A stretch of 29,555 nucleotides of DNA, taken from a virus. Below, one piece after another: positions 6,349 through 12,122 of this stretch. A program made the position numbers and the translations under genes. Numbering within the stretch: position 1 is the stretch's first letter; the number at the start of each line of letters is the position of its first letter. The notes under the pieces are model-generated. The model did no database searches, was not told where the DNA came from, and saw only the letters and a list, made by a program, of their open reading frames with translations. The stretch covers positions 1 to 29,555 of the IMG/VR virus record IMGVR_UViG_3300028027_000170. One strand, written 5' to 3'.

Positions 6349-6518
6349 AAGATTATTCTGAAAGCCTTATTAAACTTAAAAAATTGATGCACCAATATCA
6401 AAACGCAATTTTAAAAGGCCAATACAACGCATCTGCTGATATTGCCGTGGATATGCAAATTGTTGTTGTTGATCTGCAAGAATGGTCGGAGGCTCAAGTT
6501 GAACAAAGTACAACGTAA
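6345..6518 (+). CDS. Small hypothetical protein
   Basis: This 57-residue frame starts at an ATGA overlap with the preceding gene (MKDYSESLIKLKKLMHQYQN). Its last 20 bases overlap the start of the Ref-like nuclease gene. The N-terminal half is a likely amphipathic helix, and the remainder (ADIAVDMQIVVVDLQEW) may be helical too. No family is recognised. The ribosome site of the nuclease gene, GGAGG at 6488-6492, lies inside it, so the two are probably translationally coupled. Confidence 0.65.
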   Translation: MKDYSESLIKLKKLMHQYQNAILKGQYNASADIAVDMQIVVVDLQEWSEAQVEQSTT

Positions 6519-6765
6519 ACACTTTGAGAAACTGGCTAACCTTGGATGTTCATTATGCCGACACTTAGGGTATGGGGAAACACCCAGTCACATCCACCAC
6601 ATCAGAAGATTAGGGATGAAACGTGAAAATGCGCCGGTTATACCGCTATGCCCAAATCATCATACCGGCAATGATGGGGTACATGGACTGGGCAAAAAGG
6701 CGTTTGCTCAAAAGTATGGGGTTACAGAAGAAGATTTATTAGCCCAGACTGAGGTTTTGTTGTAA
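6499..6765 (+). CDS. Ref-like RecA-dependent HNH nuclease
   Basis: The most likely start is TTG at 6499, with GGAGG six bases before it. A longer frame from 6442 would overlap the previous gene and read poorly. The 88-residue protein has a Cys pair (C17, C20), HIHHIRR (31-37), a second site CPNHH (51-55), then VHGLGKKAFAQKYGVTEEDLL. The pattern matches the RecA-dependent nuclease (Ref) family known from phage P1, which cuts at RecA-formed displacement loops. It is shorter than P1 Ref and lacks its N-terminal DNA-binding extension. Together with Erf, SSB and the exonuclease it completes a recombination set. Confidence 0.8.
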   Translation: MNKVQRKHFEKLANLGCSLCRHLGYGETPSHIHHIRRLGMKRENAPVIPLCPNHHTGNDGVHGLGKKAFAQKYGVTEEDLLAQTEVLL

Positions 6766-6769
6766 TTGA

Positions 6770-6798
6770 TTGTCTAGTTTTTAAATTGTTGTTAAAAT
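6770..6798 (+). promoter_or_regulatory. Promoter for the homing-endonuclease gene
   Basis: TTGTCT (6770-6775), a 17-base spacer and TAAAAT (6793-6798; five of six consensus bases) form a good sigma-70 promoter. The expected start of transcription is near 6805, the ATG itself, and no Shine-Dalgarno sequence lies between. This suggests a leaderless transcript. Confidence 0.55.
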
Positions 6799-6804
6799 CA
6801 ATTT

Positions 6805-7671
6805 ATGAAATGGACAAATGAACAAATTGCGTTTTTAACAGAAAATTACCCGAAATATGGGAAACTTTGGTGTTGTGAACAAATGCAATTGCAAGAACAG
6901 CAAATTAGAACAAAAGCATCAAAATTGCAATTAAAAGCAAGAGGTGTAAGCATTGCGTGGCAAGAAAAACAAAAAAAACACGCTCAAAAAATGCAAGGTA
7001 GGGTTAGGCCAGATCATTCTGCTACGATGAAACAAAAATATAAAGATGGTTTAAAACCATTAGTTACATGGGTAAAAGCAAACCGTCAAATTATCTCAAA
7101 TGCTCGCAAAGAATGGTATCAGCATAACCCACATCCAAAAGGCGCAACTGGCATGAAACACACGGCAGAAACTAAAAAAGTTATGTCGGAAAAATCAAAG
7201 CAAATGTGGGCAAATATGACTGAGGAACAATTAGATGCTTATTCAAAACGAGCTTCAATCAATGGTCATAAACAAACAATGAACAGGGCTAACGCATCAT
7301 GGAAATCAGGGTGGCGTGACATTGGCGGGTATAAAAAATATTACAGATCAAGGTGGGAGGCGAATTACGCTCGATATTTAGAGTGGATGAGAACTCAAGA
7401 TTTGATAGCTGGATGGTTACATGAACCTGAAACGTTTTGGTTTGATGGTATCAAACGAGGGTGCATGAGTTATTTGCCAGATTTTAAGATTAAAGAAAAA
7501 GACGGGACAGAGAGTTACCATGAAGTGAAAGGTTGGATGGATGACCGCAGTAAAACAAAAATTAGGCGTATGGCAAAATATCATCCTAAAGTAAAGTTAA
7601 TTGTTATTGACAGTAAACAATACAAATTACTTGAAAACAAATGTAAAACGACCATCCCAGAATGGGAATAG
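6805..7671 (+). CDS. Probable homing endonuclease: SANT/Myb-like, NUMOD3-like and PD-(D/E)XK domains
   Basis: This 288-residue protein has three parts. Residues 1-45 (WTNEQIAFLTENYPKYG ... IRTKASKL) resemble a SANT/Myb-like helix-turn-helix. Residues about 105-150 (PKGATGMKHTAETKKVMSEK) look like NUMOD3 DNA-binding modules. Residues 178-275 form a PD-(D/E)XK nuclease of DUF1064-like type with E185 in SRWEANYAR, D226 in LPDFKI and E240/K242 in HEVKG. Such modules are typical of mobile, free-standing homing endonucleases, although NUMOD3 is best known with GIY-YIG nucleases. The gene is lysine-rich and visibly more AT-rich than its neighbours, has its own promoter and no close ribosome site, and stands alone between two operons. 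These points suggest transfer. Confidence 0.8.
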   Translation: MKWTNEQIAFLTENYPKYGKLWCCEQMQLQEQQIRTKASKLQLKARGVSIAWQEKQKKHAQKMQGRVRPDHSATMKQKYKDGLKPLVTWVKANRQIISNARKEWYQHNPHPKGATGMKHTAETKKVMSEKSKQMWANMTEEQLDAYSKRASINGHKQTMNRANASWKSGWRDIGGYKKYYRSRWEANYARYLEWMRTQDLIAGWLHEPETFWFDGIKRGCMSYLPDFKIKEKDGTESYHEVKGWMDDRSKTKIRRMAKYHPKVKLIVIDSKQYKLLENKCKTTIPEWE

Positions 7672-7688
7672 ATTAAATCAGGCGGCGG

Positions 7689-7709
7689 TTGTACAATTGT
7701 TATAGCTAT
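7689..7709 (+). promoter_or_regulatory. Possible promoter/operator before late genes
   Basis: The 52-base gap before the gene at 7724 contains an extended -10-like TGTTATAGC (7698-7706) and two palindromes, TTGTACAA (7689-7696) and ATAGCTAT (7702-7709). GAGG follows about eight bases before the ATG. No good -35 box is seen. The position at the start of the late block makes a promoter plausible. Confidence 0.35.
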
Positions 7710-7723
7710 CTTGTGAGGTCACT

Positions 7724-8080
7724 ATGGACTATCCTGCCGTTTTCGTGTCTACTTTGTTCCACAGCGGGACAAATGCACACTTTATGCACTTGCAAACCGA
7801 CAGTTACGCCAAGCACGTTGCGCTGAACGAATACTATGACACGATCATTGAGTTAGTCGATAAATGGGCAGAGGCTTATCAAGGCGCTTACTCAATCATC
7901 AAGAGTTACCCCAAAGACTTTCATTTAGCCACCGATCCCGTAAAATACATCACAGGCGTAAAAGCGTTTGTTAAAGACATTCGTGACGAACTGCCCAAAG
8001 ATTCAGAATTACAGAACATTGTGGACGAGATTGCTGATTTGATCGATTCAACCCTTTATAAGCTAAAGGCGTTCAAATGA
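7724..8080 (+). CDS. Conserved helical-bundle phage protein (DUF5856-like)
   Basis: The 118-residue product begins with FHSGTNAHFMHLQTDSYAKHVALNEYYDTI and continues with ELVDKWAEAYQGAYS, a pattern that I place with moderate trust in the DUF5856 family, a ferritin-like or four-helix group found mainly in phages. Spaced His and Glu residues could bind a metal, but this is inference. It starts after a GAGG site, opens the late block and is coupled by ATGA to the next small gene. Confidence 0.75.
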   Translation: MDYPAVFVSTLFHSGTNAHFMHLQTDSYAKHVALNEYYDTIIELVDKWAEAYQGAYSIIKSYPKDFHLATDPVKYITGVKAFVKDIRDELPKDSELQNIVDEIADLIDSTLYKLKAFK

Positions 8081-8232
8081 ATAAGCCTGGACTCTACGCC
8101 AATATTCTTGCTAAACAAGAGCGCATCAAAGCAGGCAGCGGCGAAAAGATGAGAAAGCCAGGTGATCCAGGCGCACCCACGGCTAAAGACTTTAAAGAAT
8201 CAGCCAAAACAGCCAAAGGCAACAAAAAATGA
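8077..8232 (+). CDS. Small basic conserved phage protein
   Basis: The product has 51 residues, beginning MNKPGLYANILAKQERIKAG and containing GEKMRKPGDPGAPTAKDF. The pattern (KPGLYANI...RIKAGSGEKMRKPG...GAPTAKDFK) is strongly conserved in small proteins of many phages. It is lysine-rich and lacks predicted structure beyond a short helix, as expected for a protein that binds nucleic acid or capsid. It overlaps both neighbours by ATGA. Its function is not known to me. Confidence 0.8.
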   Translation: MNKPGLYANILAKQERIKAGSGEKMRKPGDPGAPTAKDFKESAKTAKGNKK

Positions 8233-8516
8233 CAGCGGCTTGGCAACGCAAAGAAGGGCAAAACCCTGCTGGTGGTCTAAATGCCAAGGGTCGAGCGAGT
8301 GCCAAAGCAGAAGGCATGAACCTCAAGCCACCAGTCAAGTCAGGTGATAACCCACGCAGAGCCAGTTTTCTTGCACGCATGGGCAATATGCCAGGGCCAA
8401 TGGAAAAAGACGGGAAACCGACCAGACTAGCCCTAGCCTTAAAAGCATGGGGCGCATCAAGCAAAGAAGATGCTCGATCAAAAGCTAAAAACATAAGTGA
8501 GCGTAACCGTGGCTGA
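8229..8516 (+). CDS. Conserved basic phage protein (probably DUF6321)
   Basis: The 95-residue product shows TAAWQRKEGQNPAGGLNAKGRAS, then DNPRRASFLARMGNMPGP and LALKAWGASSKEDARSKAKNIS. I recognise this as a phage-specific basic family, probably catalogued as DUF6321. Many Lys, Arg and Gly residues suggest nucleic-acid binding. It almost always follows the short KPGLYANI protein, as here. The pair precedes the terminase genes, so a DNA-packaging or head-associated role is plausible but unproven. Confidence 0.8.
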   Translation: MTAAWQRKEGQNPAGGLNAKGRASAKAEGMNLKPPVKSGDNPRRASFLARMGNMPGPMEKDGKPTRLALALKAWGASSKEDARSKAKNISERNRG

Positions 8517-8931
8517 TCCTAAAAAACTTGCTGATTCTTTAAAGTATCAAATGGAGTTGGAAAACGCTTTAAGACCAGCAACGGTCAATCCAACAATCCA
8601 AGCACAAGGCGATGAACGGCGATTTATGTCAGGCATTACCGCATCACCTTGGTATTCAGAATTTCAAAAACAATATGGTGAAGCGCCAAATCTAAGCAAA
8701 AACGCTGATTATGACTACCGCAAAGCATGGGCAGCTGGCATCAGACCTGAACCAGATCCGTTTGACCAAAACCGTCTGCATTGGCCTTCATCCGCACCAT
8801 CTGGCGAAATGCTCAAAGCTGAAAACCATCCAACAGCATGGAAAGAGTATTACATGAGAGCAACAGGACAAAACCCTGACGCTGTAGGTGCAACCCAAGC
8901 AGATTGGGAAGCGATGCAGGGTAATCAATAA
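8509..8931 (+). CDS. Conserved phage protein upstream of terminase
   Basis: The preferred start is GTG at 8509 (reading MADPKKLADSLKYQ), with GTGAG upstream; GTG at 8497 would add four residues. The product has about 140 residues. A recognisable core reads SPWYSEFQKQYGEAPNLS, DYDYRKAWAAGIRPEPDPFD and HWPSSAPSGEMLKAENHPTAWKEYYM. Such proteins recur next to terminase genes in many podoviruses, with no assigned function. It overlaps the previous stop by eight bases. The many Trp and Tyr residues suggest a folded structural protein. Confidence 0.75.
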   Translation: MADPKKLADSLKYQMELENALRPATVNPTIQAQGDERRFMSGITASPWYSEFQKQYGEAPNLSKNADYDYRKAWAAGIRPEPDPFDQNRLHWPSSAPSGEMLKAENHPTAWKEYYMRATGQNPDAVGATQADWEAMQGNQ

Positions 8932-8979
8932 GTAAGCTAAACTCAACCAATCTTAAATCTAAGACCATTGAGAAAAGAT

Positions 8980-9309
8980 ATGGAAATCAGCAAAGTAGTG
9001 AAGTCTGGTGTGCGACCTAAACCACCCGCAGCAGGTATTGGCAGAAAGAAGGGTAGCGTCAACAAGGCAACAAAAGCCTTTAGAGATACCGTTACAGCCT
9101 TGCTTGAGAACAACGCTGACAACGTAGGCAAGTGGTTAGAAACCGTTGCCCACGGTGATGGCGATCAAGTTAAACCAGACCCAAAGGGTGCTTTGACGTT
9201 GATTGCTCAATTGGCTGAGTTTGCCTCACCTAAACTTGCACGAACCGAACATAGTGGCGTGGATAACAGTCCGATTGAACTGATTGTGAAATGGCAAGAA
9301 GGGAAGTAA
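8980..9309 (+). CDS. Putative terminase small subunit
   Basis: The ATG at 8980 is preferred to the TTG at 8968. The product has 109 residues. After a basic N-terminus comes GIGRKKGSVNKATKAFRDTVTALLENNADNVGKWL, a pattern common to small DNA-binding proteins encoded just before large terminases, then a helix ALTLIAQLAEFASPKLARTEHSG. Small terminases recognise the packaging site and load the large subunit. Position, size and overlap (19 bases) with the large-subunit gene support the call; sequence conservation in this class is low, so a role as another packaging accessory is not excluded. Confidence 0.65.
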   Translation: MEISKVVKSGVRPKPPAAGIGRKKGSVNKATKAFRDTVTALLENNADNVGKWLETVAHGDGDQVKPDPKGALTLIAQLAEFASPKLARTEHSGVDNSPIELIVKWQEGK

Positions 9310-10628
9310 CCCTCCCCTACTCTCCACGGGGGGCGTTTAAGTCATTCCACAACCGCACCGAACGTTGGGCTTGCCTTGTTGCACACCGACGAGCCGGCAA
9401 GACAGTCGCAGCCATTAACGACATTGTTCGGGCTGCGCTCATGTGCAAAAGCACAAACCCACTATTTGCTTACATTGCGCCATTCCGCAGCCAGGCTAAG
9501 TCTGTGGCTTGGGATTACCTTAAACACTTTGCTGCGCCAGTTCTAGCGTCAAGCAACGAGGCCGAACTGACCATTGAGCTTATAACTGGCGGCAAGATAC
9601 GCTTGTTTGGGGCTGACAACGCAGACGCAATGCGGGGATTAGGCTTTGATGGCGTGTTTATGGACGAATATGGTGACTTCAGACCTAGCGTGTGGGGTAA
9701 CGTCATTCGACCTACATTGTCAGACAAGCAAGGTTGGGCTGTGTTTGCCGGCACACCAAAAGGCAAGAACCAATTTTGGCAGATATTTGAGCAAGCTAAA
9801 CGAACGCCTGACGAGTGGTTTCACCTTGTCTTAAAGGCTAGCGAGTCTGGTCTGTTGCCTGATACAGAGTTACGAGCAGCTGCCGCACAGATCAGCGATG
9901 ACCAGTTTCTGCAAGAGTACGAGTGTTCGTTTGAGGCGGCTATCCTTGGCGCTTTCTATGGCGAGGACATACGCAAGATCACAGATGCCGGTCAGGTTAG
10001 GCGTGTTGATTACGATCCGCACCTACCCACATACACGGCTTGGGACTTGGGCTATCGTGATGACACGGCTATTTGGTGGTATCAAGTCATCCGCAACGAA
10101 ATCCACATCATTGATTATTTTGCAATAAGTGGTGCAAACATTGCAGAAATCGCTAAAATAGTCGTAGAAAAGCCGTATAAATACGCAAAACATTACCTAC
10201 CGCACGATGCAAGGGCTAAAACTCTAGCAGCAGCGGGTAAGTCAGTCATTGAGCAGTTGAGTGAGTATTTAGGCATCAACAACATGGCTATCGTGCCTGA
10301 CTTGTCGGTGCAAGACGGGATTCAGGCGGTGCGTCAGATGTTGCCGCAATGTTGGTTTGACAGCGAACGAACGCACGATGGGCTAGAGGCTTTACGGCAA
10401 TATCAGCGGGAATACGACGAGGACAAGAAGGCATTTAGGCAAACGCCCAGGCACGATTGGACAAGCCACCCAGCAGATGCGTTCCGAATGTTGGCAATTG
10501 CGTGGAGGCTAGAGCCAAAGGTTAAGCAGCCAGATGTTGTTAAACCATTGATTGTCGGGCCTGAGAACACAGTTACTTTAAATGATATGTGGGCAACCCA
10601 CACCACTAACCGGAGTAGAAGATTATGA
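9291..10628 (+). CDS. Terminase large subunit
   Basis: This 445-residue protein has both terminase domains. The ATPase has Walker A AHRRAGKT (31-38), Walker B VFMDE (122-126) and coupling motif FAGTPKGKN (152-160). The RNase H-like nuclease has TAWDLGYRDDTA (249-260), with D252 as a likely metal ligand, and a late DWTSHPADAFRML with another Asp pair. It pumps DNA into the prohead and cuts it. The first codons overlap the small subunit gene and no strong ribosome site is seen, implying coupling. Length and motifs are normal. Confidence 0.96.
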   Translation: MARREVTLPYSPRGAFKSFHNRTERWACLVAHRRAGKTVAAINDIVRAALMCKSTNPLFAYIAPFRSQAKSVAWDYLKHFAAPVLASSNEAELTIELITGGKIRLFGADNADAMRGLGFDGVFMDEYGDFRPSVWGNVIRPTLSDKQGWAVFAGTPKGKNQFWQIFEQAKRTPDEWFHLVLKASESGLLPDTELRAAAAQISDDQFLQEYECSFEAAILGAFYGEDIRKITDAGQVRRVDYDPHLPTYTAWDLGYRDDTAIWWYQVIRNEIHIIDYFAISGANIAEIAKIVVEKPYKYAKHYLPHDARAKTLAAAGKSVIEQLSEYLGINNMAIVPDLSVQDGIQAVRQMLPQCWFDSERTHDGLEALRQYQREYDEDKKAFRQTPRHDWTSHPADAFRMLAIAWRLEPKVKQPDVVKPLIVGPENTVTLNDMWATHTTNRSRRL

Positions 10629-10936
10629 GCGGTATTCAACATCCATACGAGTATCAATACGAACACGTTGCGGTAAGTCAGACAGCACAAGTGTTAGGGG
10701 GCACAGGCGCAGTTGGTGATTACTTACACAGATTGATTTGCACTGTGTCTACTGCTCTTACAGGTAACGTAATTTTGTTAGATGGTGCATTTTCACACAC
10801 GATTTTGCCAGTGTCAGCTGGAACAGGCGCAAACGTTTACAACATTGAAGTAAACGCTATTTCTCGTAGCGGGCCGTGGAAGGTCACAACTGGCGCAGGC
10901 GTAGAAGTCTTAGCCATTGGCATATTTAGCGCATGA
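10625..10936 (+). CDS. Small beta-rich virion protein
   Basis: The 103-residue product contains AQVLGGTGAVGDYLHRLICTVSTALTGNVILLDG and ends GPWKVTTGAGVEVLAIGIF. The alternating hydrophobic pattern indicates a beta sandwich. Similar proteins lie between terminase and portal in many podoviruses and are probably structural. It overlaps the terminase gene by ATGA and the next gene as well. It resembles in style the small beta proteins at 18419 and 28776, though direct homology cannot be shown by eye. Confidence 0.7.
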   Translation: MSGIQHPYEYQYEHVAVSQTAQVLGGTGAVGDYLHRLICTVSTALTGNVILLDGAFSHTILPVSAGTGANVYNIEVNAISRSGPWKVTTGAGVEVLAIGIFSA

Positions 10937-11523
10937 TCGTAGCAAGCGTATTGCGTTCGGGTGGGGATTTCAAACCTGAACACGTTTATGCGTTGCAAAA
11001 GATGTGCGCTAAGTATCTGCCACCGCATGAGTTTGTGTGTCTGTCGGACGTTGAGTTGGAGTGCAAAACCATCCCTTTGATGCATGACTGGGTTGGTTGG
11101 TGGGCAAAGATGGAATTGTTCAGGCTACCAAGTGCGCTGTATTTTGATCTTGACACGGTGCTAACTGATGACTGTACGGCAATGATTGAGGCGGCAAAGC
11201 AACACGATTTTGTAATTATGCGTGACGTTTATCGGGGTAAGTACAACCCAAAAGCGATGCAGTCGAGCATGATGTATTGGTCGAAACCTGTTGATTTGTA
11301 CGACAAGTTTGCTGCATTACAAATGTATACGGCGGGTGGCGATCAAAGCTACATTGAACACTTTATGCGGGACAAAGTGACGTACTGGCAGGATATATGT
11401 GATGGAATTGTGAGCTTTAAGGCTGATGTGCTGCCCAAAGGGTTAGACGATGCCAAGGTAGTGATATTTCACGGCAAGCCTAGACCGTGGGAACAAACAA
11501 GGATACCGTATGAAATTGGTTGA
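10933..11523 (+). CDS. Glycosyltransferase-like protein (GT-A type)
   Basis: The protein has 196 residues. It begins IVASVLRSGGDFKPEHVYALQKM, then VCLSDVE, GWWAKMELFRLPSALYFDLDTVL, GGDQSYIEHFM and the ending VVIFHGKPRPWE. FDLDT provides a DxD motif that in GT-A enzymes binds the nucleotide-sugar metal, and the late His (FHGKP) fits a metal ligand. I recognise it as a phage family annotated as glycosyltransferase-like. It is coupled by ATGA to the previous gene and overlaps the FkbM gene by 14 bases. It is embedded in virion genes, so a target on the virion or host surface glycan is inferred. Confidence 0.75.
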   Translation: MIVASVLRSGGDFKPEHVYALQKMCAKYLPPHEFVCLSDVELECKTIPLMHDWVGWWAKMELFRLPSALYFDLDTVLTDDCTAMIEAAKQHDFVIMRDVYRGKYNPKAMQSSMMYWSKPVDLYDKFAALQMYTAGGDQSYIEHFMRDKVTYWQDICDGIVSFKADVLPKGLDDAKVVIFHGKPRPWEQTRIPYEIG

Positions 11524-12121
11524 AGGCTGGCAAGTTCCCGATATTGACGAGTGCTGCATTAACGCACTCTTGGTTGAGCTGCCAGACTTAAATGTAAGTT
11601 ATACCCACATGAACCAGTTTCGCACAGTCATTCAGGCCGGTGGCAATATCGGCGTTTATCCCGCTACGATGGCAGGGCAATTTGAGCGTGTAATTACAGT
11701 CGAGCCTGATTTAACCAATTACCAAGCGTTGCTGCTAAACGTTGCAGGCCGTGACAACATAGAGCATCATTGGGCTGCATTTGGTGACAAAATTGGCACA
11801 GCGTCAGTCGATCACCCATACCCTGAGAACATTGGGGCGCATCAATTGAAGGCTGGCAGTGACGTTCGGGTGCTAACTATTGACTCATTTTGCGTAGATA
11901 ACTGCGATTTCATTCAGTTAGACATTGAAGGCTACGAGCATCTGGCTTTGCTTGGGGCTGAGAAAACCATTAAAAAGACACACCCAGTTATCACGCTCGA
12001 GCTTAAAGGCTTGGGCAGTCGGTACGGGTACAGCGACGAGGACACAATCAACCTACTCCAAGATTGGGGCTACGAGATTGTCGGGCGGGTAAACCGTGAC
12101 GTAATTTTTGCGAGATACTAA
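11510..12121 (+). CDS. FkbM-family methyltransferase
   Basis: The 203-residue product fits an S-adenosylmethionine-dependent FkbM fold. VIQAGGNIGVYPATMA (about 40-55) is the SAM-binding glycine-rich loop, VEPDLTNYQALLLNV the second motif, DSFCVDNCDFIQLDIEGYEHLAL the FkbM signature and PVITLELKG the following strand. FkbM enzymes usually O-methylate sugars or secondary metabolites. The overlap with the glycosyltransferase-like gene suggests that the two act in sequence on a glycan. Its target is unknown. The portal gene begins one base after its stop. Confidence 0.88.
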   Translation: MKLVEGWQVPDIDECCINALLVELPDLNVSYTHMNQFRTVIQAGGNIGVYPATMAGQFERVITVEPDLTNYQALLLNVAGRDNIEHHWAAFGDKIGTASVDHPYPENIGAHQLKAGSDVRVLTIDSFCVDNCDFIQLDIEGYEHLALLGAEKTIKKTHPVITLELKGLGSRYGYSDEDTINLLQDWGYEIVGRVNRDVIFARY

Positions 12122-12122
12122 G

